Shown here piece by piece: positions 11,124 to 19,528 of a stretch of DNA of 64,000 nucleotides (positions are counted from its first letter, which is position 1; every line of letters begins with the position of its first letter). The position numbers were made by a program, and so were the translations under genes. The DNA is from JAJPXI01 sp045595705 (GTDB lineage: Bacteria > Bacillota > Clostridia > Oscillospirales > Oscillospiraceae). The stretch is taken from NCBI GenBank assembly GCA_045595705.1, contig JAZOBA010000116.1, positions 1-64,000 of the forward strand. The letters run 5' to 3'. The notes beneath the pieces are model-generated. The model was not told the DNA's origin and ran no database searches. It worked only from the letters and a program-made list of their open reading frames with translations.

Positions 11124-12476
11124 ATGAAAAAGCCGCAGGAAAATAAAATCGTGTCCCTTGTCATGGAGAATTACGGCACGGACGGCGAGGGTGTGACCCA
11201 TCTGCCCGATGGCATGGCCTGCTTTGTGAAGGGTGCCATGCGAGGGGAAACCTGCCGGGTCCGTCTGGTCAAGGTGGGCCGCTCCTGTGCGTGGGGTGAG
11301 GTAGAGGAAGTCATCGAGCCCTCCCCGTCTCGTATCGACCCGGACTGCCCCTGTTATGCCGACTGCGGCGGATGTTCCCTGCGGCACATGACCTATGAAG
11401 AAGAGCTTTTGCTGAAAAAGCAGAAGGTGCAGGATGCCCTGCGACGCATCGGTGGAAGTGATGTGGAAATATCCGCGATATTCGGAGCGAAAAACACCGA
11501 GCGCTACCGCAACAAAGTGCAGTTTCCCGTGGCCGCCGGTCCGCGCATCGGATTTTATCAGAAGCGTACCCATGCCGTCACCGATGTGGAAGACTGTCTG
11601 CTTCAGCCGGTGGCCGCCGCCAATCTGCGCACGGCGGTCAAAGCGTGGATGGAGCGGTACGGCGTGTCTGCCTACGATGAGCGTGCGCACAAGGGTTTGG
11701 TGCGCCACGTCTATGTGCGCACCAACGCCAAGGGAGAAAGTTTGTGCTGTCTGATGGTCAATGGCACCGGACTGCCCCGTGAGGAGGAACTGGTTTCTGC
11801 CCTGCGCGAGGCCGAACCGGGGCTAAAAGGCGTTATTCTTGGTGTCAATCAGAAAAAGACCAACGTTATTTTGGGCGAATCCTACCGCACCCTGTGGGGC
11901 CGGGATGTACTGGAAGAGACTCTGTGCGGTCTGTCCTTCCGACTGTCGGTGCCCTCTTTCTTTCAGGTCAACCGGGCGCAGACTGAGGTGCTGTATGCCA
12001 AGGCACTGGAACTGGCCGGCCTGACCGGAAACGAGACGGTATTCGATCTGTACTGCGGTATCGGCACCATTTCGCTGGCACTGGCAAAGGGGGCAAAGAA
12101 GGTCATCGGCGCCGAGGTAGTGCCCGAAGCTATCGAGGATGCCAAGGCGAACGCCAGGCGCAACGGCATTGAAAATGCAGAATTTTTCTGCGGTGATGCC
12201 GGCGACATCGCCGCCAAACTGGCGGCTGAAGGGCTGAAACCCGATGTGATCACGGTGGATCCGCCCCGCAAAGGGCTTGCTCCGGATGTGGTGGATACCA
12301 TTGTGCAGATGGCCCCCGATCGCGTGGTCTACGTCTCCTGTGACCCGGCCACGCTGGCCCGGGATGTCAAGCGGTTTGAAGAACAGGGGTATCACCCTCA
12401 AACCGCTTTGGCTGTGGATCTTTTTCCCCGCACCAGCCATGTGGAAAGTATCGTTTGCTTAACCCGAGAAGCTTGA
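11124..12476 (+). CDS. rlmD: 23S rRNA (uracil-C5)-methyltransferase, RlmD/RlmCD (TrmA) family
   Basis: The 450-residue SAM-dependent enzyme methylates uracil C5 in 23S rRNA. An N-terminal TRAM domain (about residues 8-60, GEGVTHLPDGMACFVKGA) is followed by an Fe-S cluster site CPCYADCGGC, the Rossmann motif VFDLYCGIGTISLALA, and the catalytic cysteine block VYVSCDPATLARD. In Bacillus a single enzyme of this family (RlmCD) modifies both U747 and U1939, so the exact target is uncertain. AAAGGAG sits 10 nt before ATG 11124. It begins a plus-strand run of several close genes. Confidence 0.92.
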   Translation: MKKPQENKIVSLVMENYGTDGEGVTHLPDGMACFVKGAMRGETCRVRLVKVGRSCAWGEVEEVIEPSPSRIDPDCPCYADCGGCSLRHMTYEEELLLKKQKVQDALRRIGGSDVEISAIFGAKNTERYRNKVQFPVAAGPRIGFYQKRTHAVTDVEDCLLQPVAAANLRTAVKAWMERYGVSAYDERAHKGLVRHVYVRTNAKGESLCCLMVNGTGLPREEELVSALREAEPGLKGVILGVNQKKTNVILGESYRTLWGRDVLEETLCGLSFRLSVPSFFQVNRAQTEVLYAKALELAGLTGNETVFDLYCGIGTISLALAKGAKKVIGAEVVPEAIEDAKANARRNGIENAEFFCGDAGDIAAKLAAEGLKPDVITVDPPRKGLAPDVVDTIVQMAPDRVVYVSCDPATLARDVKRFEEQGYHPQTALAVDLFPRTSHVESIVCLTREA

Positions 12477-12491
12477 AAGAGGTGGGACAAT

Positions 12492-12857
12492 ATGCGGGTA
12501 AGAAAGAACCTGAGTGTTTATTTTGACGGTCTGACGCTGGAAGCCGTCAACGAACTGTGGTCCCGGATGGTGGATCTCAAGACCAATATTGACGGGACGG
12601 ACTATATTTACAACAAGTCGGATGAGCGATTCGAAAAGACTCCTCGCTGGAAGGATGCAAAAGCACTTGGAGAGGACGGAATCCGTTATCAGGTCAAAAA
12701 AATCGACATCCGCATGAGAGAGTGGGGCAAGGAGGCTTTGTTCGGAACGAGCAAAGACCAGAAACTCACAGAGGAGGACTACCGGCAGATCATTGACCGC
12801 TATCGTTTTTTGATGTCCGATCTCGTGGAAGAACAGAAGAGTTCCGGCGAGGTATGA
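12492..12857 (+). CDS. Hypothetical protein, 121 residues
   Basis: I do not recognise this protein. It is small, soluble and charged, with a patterned start (VRKNLSVYFDGLTLEAVNELWSRM) and a C-terminal amphipathic helix rich in Lys, Glu and Arg. It has no Cys pairs, signal peptide or membrane segment. AGAGGTGG before ATG 12492 and a 15-nt gap to the upstream methyltransferase gene make it a real gene in that run. The stop at 12857 lies 11 nt before the next start. A role in RNA or ribosome metabolism is only a guess from context. Confidence 0.7.
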   Translation: MRVRKNLSVYFDGLTLEAVNELWSRMVDLKTNIDGTDYIYNKSDERFEKTPRWKDAKALGEDGIRYQVKKIDIRMREWGKEALFGTSKDQKLTEEDYRQIIDRYRFLMSDLVEEQKSSGEV

Positions 12858-12868
12858 GGGGGAGTGCG

Positions 12869-13666
12869 ATGAAACTGACCATGCTGGGTACCGGCAGCGC
12901 CGGTGTGACCGAGTGTTATAATACCTGCTTTACCATTGAAAACGAGGGCGAATATCTGCTGGTGGACGGCGGCGGAGGGAATTTGCTGGGCCGGCTGCGT
13001 GCAGCCGGCATCCGGTGGCAGGATATCCGCCATGTTTTTGTGACCCATGTGCACACCGACCACATTCTGGGTATCTTCTGGCTGATGCGAGCTATCCATT
13101 ACAGCAAACCCGGCGATCTGGACGGGAAAACCATTACGTTTTACGGCCATGACGATGTGATTGCCTTGCTCCGCAGCACCACGATGGGACTGTTTCCCCG
13201 TCCGGACGGGGGGCTGCATCCCGCCATTCGCCTTGCGGAATTGGATGATGGGCAGGAATTTCAGGCCATCGGCCACAGTTTTCGCGCTTTTGATGTGGGC
13301 TCGAACAAGACCAAACAGTTTGGGTTCTCCATGTACTACGGTGCCGGGAAAAAGCTGACCTGCTGTGGGGACGAGCCGTATCATGAATGCGAGCGGGAGT
13401 ATGCCCAAGGCAGCACCTGGCTGCTCCATGAGGCATTTTGTCTGTTCTCCGAGGCAGACCGATTCCATCCCTACGAAAAGTTCCACTCTACGGCAAAGGA
13501 TGCCTGTTCACTGGCTGAGGAACTGGGTGTGGAAAACTTGCTGCTTTATCATACCGAGGAGAAAAACCTTGCCCGCCGCCGGGAGTTGTATACTGCAGAA
13601 GGACAGCAATATTTTTCGGGCAATCTGGTGGTACCCGATGACCTGGATGTACTGACCATTGAATGA
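12869..13666 (+). CDS. Metallo-beta-lactamase-fold hydrolase, RNase Z-like
   Basis: The 265-residue protein opens with MLGTGSAG, as RNase Z enzymes do, and carries the metal motif THVHTDHILG (HxHxDH), a later GDEPYH-type aspartate/histidine region and a C-terminal LLYHTEE histidine. This supports a two-metal hydrolase. It lacks the long exosite arm typical of RNase Z proper, so tRNA 3' processing is not assured; other nucleic acid or ester substrates are possible. ATG 12869 follows AGGGGGAG by 4 nt; a GTG-like start 5 codons earlier is less likely. Confidence 0.78.
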   Translation: MKLTMLGTGSAGVTECYNTCFTIENEGEYLLVDGGGGNLLGRLRAAGIRWQDIRHVFVTHVHTDHILGIFWLMRAIHYSKPGDLDGKTITFYGHDDVIALLRSTTMGLFPRPDGGLHPAIRLAELDDGQEFQAIGHSFRAFDVGSNKTKQFGFSMYYGAGKKLTCCGDEPYHECEREYAQGSTWLLHEAFCLFSEADRFHPYEKFHSTAKDACSLAEELGVENLLLYHTEEKNLARRRELYTAEGQQYFSGNLVVPDDLDVLTIE

Positions 13667-13679
13667 AACGAGGGGCATT

Positions 13680-14411
13680 ATGGAACACAATGAGACCTTG
13701 AACCTCCTGCTGAGCAGTAAATCGGTCCGCGTATTCGAAGAGAGGGAAATCACGGCACAGCAAAAGCAAGCTGTTTTCCGGGCTGCAATGGCGGCGCCCA
13801 CGGCGGGTAATCAGCAGTTTTACACGATTTTGGACATTACCGACCCTGCCATCAAGGAAAAACTGGTGGAAACCTGCGACCATCAGGCCTTTATCGCCCA
13901 GGCTAAGATGGTGCTGATTTTCTGCACCGATGTGCGCCGCTGGGTAGATATTTTTAAAGAAGCGGGCGCCGAGCCCCGTAATCCCGGCCCGGGTGATCTG
14001 CTGCTGGCTTGCTCGGATGCCTGCATCGCGGCCCAGAATGCCGTGGTAGCAGCCCAAAGCATGGGCATCGGAGCATGTTACATCGGTGATGTGATGGAAA
14101 ACCGGGAGGTCCAGTGTGAACTGTTGGGACTGCCTGAATACGTCTTCCCGGTAGCCATGGTGGTGTTTGGCTACCCCACCCAACAGCAGCTGGAGCGGCC
14201 CAAGCCCCAGCGGTGCAAAATCGACGAGATTGTCATGGAAAATCGCTATCAGGTGCGGGATGGACAGGCCCTGCGGCATATGACCGAAAAGGACTGGAAC
14301 CGTACCGATTTTGAAAACTGGGCGACCCGGTTTTGTGAGCGCAAATACAACTCGGATTTTTCCCGGGAAATGAGCCGTTCGGTGGCGGAATATCTGAAGG
14401 AATATATCTGA
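13680..14411 (+). CDS. Nitroreductase-family flavoprotein
   Basis: The 243-residue protein fits the FMN-dependent nitroreductase fold: SSKSVRVFEEREIT near the N-terminus (the R-S/V-R-x-F/Y motif), the FMN-binding AAPTAGNQQ, a central acidic/glycine loop, GIGACYIGDVMEN and PVAMVVFGYP. The C-terminus is longer than in minimal members, ending in a charged helix. Family members reduce nitroaromatics, quinones or flavins with NAD(P)H; the physiological substrate is unknown. GAGGGG precedes ATG 13680. The gene begins 13 nt after the MBL-fold gene. Confidence 0.85.
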   Translation: MEHNETLNLLLSSKSVRVFEEREITAQQKQAVFRAAMAAPTAGNQQFYTILDITDPAIKEKLVETCDHQAFIAQAKMVLIFCTDVRRWVDIFKEAGAEPRNPGPGDLLLACSDACIAAQNAVVAAQSMGIGACYIGDVMENREVQCELLGLPEYVFPVAMVVFGYPTQQQLERPKPQRCKIDEIVMENRYQVRDGQALRHMTEKDWNRTDFENWATRFCERKYNSDFSREMSRSVAEYLKEYI

Positions 14412-14466
14412 GAAGATAAGAAAAGAAACGGAACTGAACTTGCAACCGAATTCCCGCGTTTTATGG

Positions 14467-14495
14467 TTGATTCCCCACGGGTTTTCGGATATGCT
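14467..14495 (+). promoter_or_regulatory. Candidate sigma-A promoter for the ThrE-type exporter run
   Basis: TTGATT and TATGCT are spaced by 17 nt, ending 40 nt before the TTG start at 14536. Confidence 0.45.
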
Positions 14496-14535
14496 AATAC
14501 CACTGTGAACGGCTTTGTGGAAGGAGGTCGCTGCA

Positions 14536-15303
14536 TTGGATAAAACGGGTTTGCTAAAGCTTGCCGTGGAAATCGGATACCGCCTGCAGGAAAGCGGGGC
14601 GGAGATTTACCGCGTGGAAGAGGCCGTGCGGCGCATTTTTCAGGCCTATGGCGAGGAAAAGGGAGAGGTATTTGCGATTCCCAACTGCCTGATTGTCAGC
14701 GTGGTTGGCGACGACGAGCGTCCTGTTACCCGTCTTCGTCGTATTCCCATTCACGGAACCGACATTACCCGCATGGAGCGAGTTTATGACTTCTGCCGCA
14801 GAATCTGCCGAGAGACGCCTGATGTGGAAGAGGCGCTGGAACGGCTGTATGCGCTGGACGAAAAGCGCCCGGAACATCCCATGTGGCTGCAGTTGCTGGG
14901 TTATTTTGTGGGTACGGGTGCCTTCACCATGTTCTGGGGCGGTGGAGCGGCCGATGCGGTGGCCGGCGGTCTCTGCGGTACGGCCATCGGTCTTTGTCTG
15001 TTCTGGATGAGCCGGCTTCAGGTCAACCTGTTCGTGAAAACCGTGCTGGCCGCCTTTGTGTCGGCCTTTCTGGCGGCAACCATGGTACACTTTGGCCTGG
15101 GCCAGAACGCGAATTATATTACCATCGGCGCCCTGATGGCCCTTGTGCCCGGCGTGGTGTTCACCAATTTCCTGCGCGATATTATGGCAGGCGATACCGT
15201 AGCCGGCTTGATCAAACTGGTGGAAGCGCTTTTGACAGCAGGCGCCATCGCCATTGGTACCGTCGTGGCTATGGCCGCTGCGGCCGGTTTGTGGGGGGTA
15301 TGA
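14536..15303 (+). CDS. Threonine/serine exporter, ThrE N-terminal-type subunit (DUF1212)
   Basis: The 255-residue protein has a cytoplasmic N-terminal part with GYRLQESGAEIYRVEEAVRRI, the hallmark of ThrE/DUF1212 proteins, followed by about five hydrophobic segments (residues 120-250). In Corynebacterium one protein, ThrE, exports threonine and serine; many Firmicutes split it into this half and a smaller membrane half, as here. The start is TTG at 14536, set by AAGGAGG 8 nt upstream; no ATG is suitably placed. The stop overlaps an ATG of the partner gene (ATGA). Substrate specificity is inferred from the family. Confidence 0.88.
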   Translation: MDKTGLLKLAVEIGYRLQESGAEIYRVEEAVRRIFQAYGEEKGEVFAIPNCLIVSVVGDDERPVTRLRRIPIHGTDITRMERVYDFCRRICRETPDVEEALERLYALDEKRPEHPMWLQLLGYFVGTGAFTMFWGGGAADAVAGGLCGTAIGLCLFWMSRLQVNLFVKTVLAAFVSAFLAATMVHFGLGQNANYITIGALMALVPGVVFTNFLRDIMAGDTVAGLIKLVEALLTAGAIAIGTVVAMAAAAGLWGV

Positions 15304-15305
15304 GT

Positions 15306-15764
15306 ATGAACTGGACTTATTTTCTCCCCTGTCTGTGGGCCTTTCTGGCCTGCTTGGGTTTTTGTATTGTTCTGAATATACGCACGGTCTCCGGTATGCT
15401 GATCTGCTGCTGCGGCGGAGCGCTGGGGTGGCTGGTTTATCTGATTGCACTGCTGTTTGGCGCCAATGACCTGCTGGGTTATTTTCTGGCTGCGCTGGCC
15501 ATTTCGGCCTATGCTGAGATCATGGCCCGGGTGCGCAAATGCCCGGTGACCGGTTATTTGCTGATCTCGTTCCTGCCTCTGGTTCCGGGAGCGGGTATCT
15601 ACTACACCATGGAATATGCGCTGCAGGGCAACACCCAGATGTTCCTGAGCAAGGGGATGCACACGCTGGGACTGGCAGGCAGTCTGGCGGTGGGCGTTCT
15701 CGTGATGTCCTCTCTTGTCCGTGTGATTATGATCTTCCGAAAAAGCGGGGTGAAGAAACCGTGA
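15306..15764 (+). CDS. Threonine/serine exporter, ThrE C-terminal-type subunit (DUF3815)
   Basis: The 152-residue membrane protein has four or five hydrophobic segments and the block FLPLVPGAGIYYTMEYAL seen in the second half of ThrE. It is expected to pair with the preceding gene product in an amino-acid exporter. Two in-frame ATGs exist, at 15300 (overlapping the upstream stop) and 15306; the GGGGGG ribosome site is better spaced for 15306. Its own stop overlaps the GTG of the HAD gene. Confidence 0.82.
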   Translation: MNWTYFLPCLWAFLACLGFCIVLNIRTVSGMLICCCGGALGWLVYLIALLFGANDLLGYFLAALAISAYAEIMARVRKCPVTGYLLISFLPLVPGAGIYYTMEYALQGNTQMFLSKGMHTLGLAGSLAVGVLVMSSLVRVIMIFRKSGVKKP

Positions 15765-16468
15765 TCCGCTATCCCATTGTTCTGCTGGATGCAGACAATA
15801 CGTTGTACGATTTTGATGCTGCCGAGCACAAGGCGCTGCACAAAGTGCTGACTGACCGAGGCTATTCCACCGATCCGGACACCCTGCAGGTTTATCTGAA
15901 CTTCAACACCGAACTGTGGGAGGCTTTTGCCCGGGGCGAGGTGACACAGGAATTTCTGCTGGTGGAGCGGTTCCGCCGCTTTGTGCAGCGGATGGGCGGC
16001 AGCCACGATCCGGTGCAGTTTAATGCCGATTACATCGGCGCGCTGGCCACCAATGCCGATTTGATTCCCGGTGCGGTGGAGTTCTGCCGCAATCTGTCCG
16101 AAATGGGCTGCGTGCTGGCCATTGTGACCAACGGTGCGGCTGTTGCCCAACGGGGGCGATTTGTGCGCTCCGGTCTGGGTGAGTTGATCCCCCACTTGTT
16201 TATTTCTCAGGAACTTGGGGTGAACAAGCCGGATCCTCTCTTTTTCGATTATGTGTGTCGTGATCTGAACATTGCCGACCGCAGTACGGCTGTTGTTGTG
16301 GGCGACAGCCTGAGTTCCGATATTCTGGGCGGAAACCGGGCAGGAATTGACACGGTTTGGTATAATCCTCATAAGAAGTCGCTGAGCGGTCCGGCGCGGC
16401 CCACCTATACCGTGGCAGAGTTTGCTGAAATTGAACGAATCATCACCGGAGGTCCGGTGGAGGAGTAA
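15761..16468 (+). CDS. HAD-superfamily phosphatase, YjjG/YfnB (pyrimidine nucleotidase) type
   Basis: The 235-residue protein has HAD motif I LLDADNTLYDFD (nucleophile and acid/base Asp), a helical cap, motif II VTNGA, the motif III lysine near GVNKPDPLFF and motif IV VVGDSLSSDILGG. The DNTLYDF opening and length match the YjjG/YfnB family, which dephosphorylates nucleoside monophosphates, often non-canonical pyrimidines, as house-cleaning. It starts with GTG at 15761, with GGGGTGA 8 nt upstream, overlapping the previous stop by 4 nt. Confidence 0.88.
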   Translation: MIRYPIVLLDADNTLYDFDAAEHKALHKVLTDRGYSTDPDTLQVYLNFNTELWEAFARGEVTQEFLLVERFRRFVQRMGGSHDPVQFNADYIGALATNADLIPGAVEFCRNLSEMGCVLAIVTNGAAVAQRGRFVRSGLGELIPHLFISQELGVNKPDPLFFDYVCRDLNIADRSTAVVVGDSLSSDILGGNRAGIDTVWYNPHKKSLSGPARPTYTVAEFAEIERIITGGPVEE

Positions 16469-16475
16469 CAAACGG

Positions 16476-17333
16476 ATGAAGACACTGATTTCCTTGGTTC
16501 TTTTTGCGACAATGTTGATATCGGGGTATGTGCAGGAGCGGTTCGGGCAGGATAATCCTGTGCCGCCCTCTTCGGAGCAGCCGACCGTTGACGTGTCACC
16601 ATCTCCGGAGGTCACGCCGCAGGTGCCCCCGGCTGTGACGGCGACGCCGGAGCCCGCGCCCGAGATAACGCCGGAGCCCACCCCCACCCCGGATCTTCAC
16701 GATTACACCCAGCCGGTGGCGCAGTCGGAGCCGGTGGATGACGCATGGTTTGCCGACGCCGTGCTGATCGGTGACTCCCGTACCGACGGTCTGCGGCTGT
16801 ACAGTGGCATCCGTGGAGTGGATTTCCTTTGCTACAAGGGGCTGACAGTCTCTGATGTGATGAGCGACAAGCCGGTGATCCAGATGGCCGACGGGAAAAT
16901 CGGAGTACTGCAGGCGCTGGCCCAAAAGCAATACGGAAAGGTCTACCTGTCCCTCGGTCTGAATGAACTGGGATACAACGACGATCCGTTATTCCGCGAT
17001 ACATACCGTGCCGTTGTGGACAAAATCCGGGAGCTGCAGCCGGATGCTGACATTTATCTGCAGATGATTATCCCGGTCAGCACCCAGCGCTGCCAAGAAA
17101 CCAATCAGCCCGCCTATATTTCCAATCGGCAGGTGGCTGTTTACAACGACATGATTCGTGCAATTGCCGCCGAAAAGCGGGTTTATTTGTTGAACGTGGG
17201 TGAAATCTATACCGATGAAAATGGGGAGCTGATTTACGAGCTTACCTCGGATGGTGTTCACTTCCGCAAGAGCGGCTATAAACAGTGGTATGAGTATTTG
17301 AAGGCCCATACAGTGAGGGAGGACGCGCAATGA
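16476..17333 (+). CDS. Membrane-anchored SGNH/GDSL hydrolase
   Basis: The 285-residue protein has an N-terminal hydrophobic signal or anchor (residues 4-20), a Pro/Thr/Glu-rich linker of about 50 residues, and an SGNH hydrolase domain. Block I is LIGDSRTDGL with the nucleophilic Ser, block III is GLNELGY (Asn), and block V is DGVHFRKSGY with the Asp-His pair. It should act outside the membrane as an esterase or acyl-transferring enzyme on cell-wall or surface glycans; the exact substrate is unknown. ATG 16476 follows GGAGGAG by about 12 nt. The following lipoprotein gene overlaps it by 4 nt. Confidence 0.82.
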   Translation: MKTLISLVLFATMLISGYVQERFGQDNPVPPSSEQPTVDVSPSPEVTPQVPPAVTATPEPAPEITPEPTPTPDLHDYTQPVAQSEPVDDAWFADAVLIGDSRTDGLRLYSGIRGVDFLCYKGLTVSDVMSDKPVIQMADGKIGVLQALAQKQYGKVYLSLGLNELGYNDDPLFRDTYRAVVDKIRELQPDADIYLQMIIPVSTQRCQETNQPAYISNRQVAVYNDMIRAIAAEKRVYLLNVGEIYTDENGELIYELTSDGVHFRKSGYKQWYEYLKAHTVREDAQ

Positions 17334-17797
17334 AAAAGGTGATTTGCGGTGTGCTGGCAGCCTTTTTGCTGTTGGTCGGTACGGCCTGTGAAAAACAGGT
17401 TGAGCAGGAAGTGCCCTTTCAAGCGGATGTGACCACCCGGACGTTGCTGGACTCCGGAGCATTCTCCGAACCGCTGGAAGAACTGGAACTGGACATTGCC
17501 CTTATGATGTTCTGGCTGGATGGAGATGTGACCCAATATGAAGGATCCAAGGTCTACTGTTCTACCGGAGCCACCGCCGAGACGGTTGCCGTAATCTGTG
17601 TGGCAGATTCGGATATGGTTCCTCAGGTGGAACAAGAGCTGAAAGCATGGGTGGACAGCCAGATCGAAGCCGAGATGGATTATCGGCCCACCGAAGTACC
17701 CAAGCTGATGAACGCAACCCTTGTAACGCGGGGAAACACCGTACTGCTGGCGGTAGCCGCCGATCGGGAGCGGGTGGAGGCATTCCTTTCGGAATAA
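17330..17797 (+). CDS. DUF4358 lipoprotein
   Basis: The 155-residue lipoprotein has a signal peptide ending in LVGTAC. The mature part (FLDS-like LLDSGAFSEPLEEL, DVTQYEGSKVYCSTGATAET, VAVICVADSD) matches the DUF4358 pattern of Firmicutes. The function is unknown. It is usually found, as here, next to SGNH hydrolases or other surface proteins, so a joint envelope role is inferred. The ATG overlaps the SGNH stop (ATGA). Confidence 0.78.
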   Translation: MKKVICGVLAAFLLLVGTACEKQVEQEVPFQADVTTRTLLDSGAFSEPLEELELDIALMMFWLDGDVTQYEGSKVYCSTGATAETVAVICVADSDMVPQVEQELKAWVDSQIEAEMDYRPTEVPKLMNATLVTRGNTVLLAVAADRERVEAFLSE

Positions 17798-17810
17798 AAA
17801 ACAACAAGAA

Positions 17811-17841
17811 AAACGGTCTGTTCGAACTGAACAGACCGTTT
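17811..17841. terminator. Bidirectional terminator between DUF4358 gene and obgE
   Basis: A 12-bp stem (17811-17822 with 17830-17841) has a 7-nt loop, a T-run on the plus side and A-run (T on minus) on the other. It serves two convergent genes. Confidence 0.88.
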
Positions 17842-17843
17842 TT

Positions 17844-19121
17844 TTATCGCTGATATTCAAATTCCAGATCATACATACTGACCGTGTCGCCGTCTTGAAT
17901 GCCCAGTTCTTCCAGACGGTCAAACAGGCCGGATTCACGCAGTTTTCTGTCGAACCAGTTGCGGGATTCGTAGTCGCCAAAGTTGACATTGGCGATGAGC
18001 TGCTGCAGCCAGGGGCCTTCCACGCTCCAAATGTCGTCCTCGTGGTCGATGGTCAGCTCGCCGCTGGTGTCCACTTCGGGTGCACGGGGCACATACTCAG
18101 GTTCATACACGATGACGGGGGGCAGAGTGGAAAGTTCCTCGGCGGCGGCCTTCATCAGCTCGGGGGTGCCCATATGGGCGGCCGCCGACATTTCGTAGAA
18201 AGGCATGCCAAGCTGTTCCACGTGGGCCTTCAGGGCCTCCAGTCCGGTGCGGTCCTCGGTAATATCCACCTTGTTGCCGACTACCAGCATGCGGCGGGAA
18301 GCCAGCGCAGGAGAATACTGCTGCAGTTCCTCCATAATGGCGTTGAAATCCTCCACGGGATCACGGCCTTCGCAGCCGGACACGTCTACCACATGGATCA
18401 ACAGCCGGCAGCGGTCTACATGGCGCAGGAAATCGTGGCCCAGACCGGCGCCGTCGGCGGCGCCTTCGATGATGCCGGGGATGTCAGCCAGAACAAAGGA
18501 GACGCCTTCATCCACATATACTACGCCCAGATTGGGGAACAGGGTGGTGAAATGGTAGTTGGCAATCTTGGGCTGTGCCTTGGATACAACGCTGAGCAGA
18601 GTGGATTTACCCACGTTGGGGAAACCCACCAGACCCACATCGGCCAGCAGTTTGAGTTCCAGAATAACATCCTGGCTCTGGCCGGGCAGACCGGCCTTGG
18701 CAAAGCGGGGTACCTGACGGGTGGGTGTGGCAAAGTGCTTGTTGCCCCAGCCGCCGTTGCCGCCGCGGGCCAGAATGAAGGGCTCGTTGTCCGACATATC
18801 CTTGATGATCTCGCGGGTTTCGGCGTCGCGGACCACGGTGCCGCGGGGTACTTTGATGACCAAATTCTGACCGTCCTTGCCGAAGCAAAGTTTGCCCTGA
18901 CCGTCCTGTCCGTTGGGAGCGGAATATTTGCGCTTGTAGCGGAAGTCCATCAGAGTGGACATATGGTCGTCCACCTGCAGAATGACATGGCCGCCACGGC
19001 CGCCGTCACCGCCGTCGGGACCGCCGGCAGGCATATATTTGGCGCGGTGGAAGGAAACAGCACCGTTGCCGCCGTTACCGGCTTTTACGGTGATGCGTGC
19101 GGTATCCACAAAGTTCGCCAT
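17844..19121 (-). CDS. obgE: Obg/CgtA GTPase
   Basis: The 425-residue ribosome-associated GTPase has a glycine-rich Obg domain (GNGGNGAVSFHRAKYMPAGGPDGG and following, residues 1-158), then a G domain with GFPNVGKST (G1), DIPG (G3) and VGNKVD (G4), and a C-terminal OCT domain (from about residue 345, IWSVEGPWLQQL). It acts in 50S maturation and, in spore formers, links to stress and sporulation control. ATG 19121 is chosen with AGAGGTG upstream. It is the last gene of the rplU-prp-rpmA-obgE order, but is separated from rpmA by two hairpins, so it may be expressed at a lower level. Confidence 0.96.
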   Translation of the reverse strand: MANFVDTARITVKAGNGGNGAVSFHRAKYMPAGGPDGGDGGRGGHVILQVDDHMSTLMDFRYKRKYSAPNGQDGQGKLCFGKDGQNLVIKVPRGTVVRDAETREIIKDMSDNEPFILARGGNGGWGNKHFATPTRQVPRFAKAGLPGQSQDVILELKLLADVGLVGFPNVGKSTLLSVVSKAQPKIANYHFTTLFPNLGVVYVDEGVSFVLADIPGIIEGAADGAGLGHDFLRHVDRCRLLIHVVDVSGCEGRDPVEDFNAIMEELQQYSPALASRRMLVVGNKVDITEDRTGLEALKAHVEQLGMPFYEMSAAAHMGTPELMKAAAEELSTLPPVIVYEPEYVPRAPEVDTSGELTIDHEDDIWSVEGPWLQQLIANVNFGDYESRNWFDRKLRESGLFDRLEELGIQDGDTVSMYDLEFEYQR

Positions 19122-19154
19122 AAAAATCACCTCTCATGGGAGCAAATAGTTTTC

Positions 19155-19196
19155 GTTTTTAATCGGCCGGAACGATTGCTCCGACAGATTAAAAAC
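19155..19196 (-). other. Inverted repeat in the obgE leader
   Basis: Perfect 10-nt arms (19155-19164 and 19187-19196) enclose a smaller CGGA/TCCG stem. It lies between the rpmA terminator and obgE. Its outer arm is the T-run of that terminator, so the two structures share bases. Confidence 0.6.
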
Positions 19197-19224
19197 GTCC
19201 CGAACGGGGGATCCGTTCGGGACG
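19196..19224 (-). terminator. Terminator after rpmA
   Basis: A 12-bp GC-rich stem (19196-19207 with 19213-19224) and 5-nt loop are followed on the minus strand by five T residues. It probably reduces transcription from the ribosomal genes into obgE. Confidence 0.8.
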
Positions 19225-19237
19225 TAGTATACCCAAA

Positions 19238-19525
19238 TTACTGGGCGATCTCCTCAATGATGGAGACCTGCTTGCGATCCTTGCCCAGACGATGGAACTT
19301 CACGCGGCCATCCTTGAGAGCGAACAGAGTGTCGTCGCTGCCCTTGCCGACGTTAGCGCCGGGATGGATATGGGTACCACGCTGGCGGACCAGCACGTTG
19401 CCGGCCAGAACGAACTGACCATCAGCACGCTTCACACCCAGGCGCTTGGACTCGGAGTCACGGCCGTTACGGGTGGAGCCAACGCCCTTCTTGTGGGCGA
19501 AAAACTGCAGACCGATTTTCAGCAT
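19238..19525 (-). CDS. rpmA: 50S ribosomal protein L27 (with cleavable N-terminal extension)
   Basis: This 95-residue L27 carries the Firmicutes-type N-terminal extension MLKIGLQFF before AHKKG. In Staphylococcus the protease Prp cuts after the FF to expose the residues that reach the peptidyl-transferase centre. The prp gene is directly upstream. The body (GVGSTRNGRDSESKRLGVK, GTHIHPGANVG) is canonical. The gene starts 3 nt after the prp stop, with a GGAGGTG site inside the prp 3' end. Confidence 0.97.
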   Translation of the reverse strand: MLKIGLQFFAHKKGVGSTRNGRDSESKRLGVKRADGQFVLAGNVLVRQRGTHIHPGANVGKGSDDTLFALKDGRVKFHRLGKDRKQVSIIEEIAQ

Positions 19526-19528
19526 TTG

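Noticed and set aside
17895..19418. A 507-codon open frame opposite obgE
   Set aside because: Antisense to a clear Obg gene; crosses a terminator and has no supporting features.
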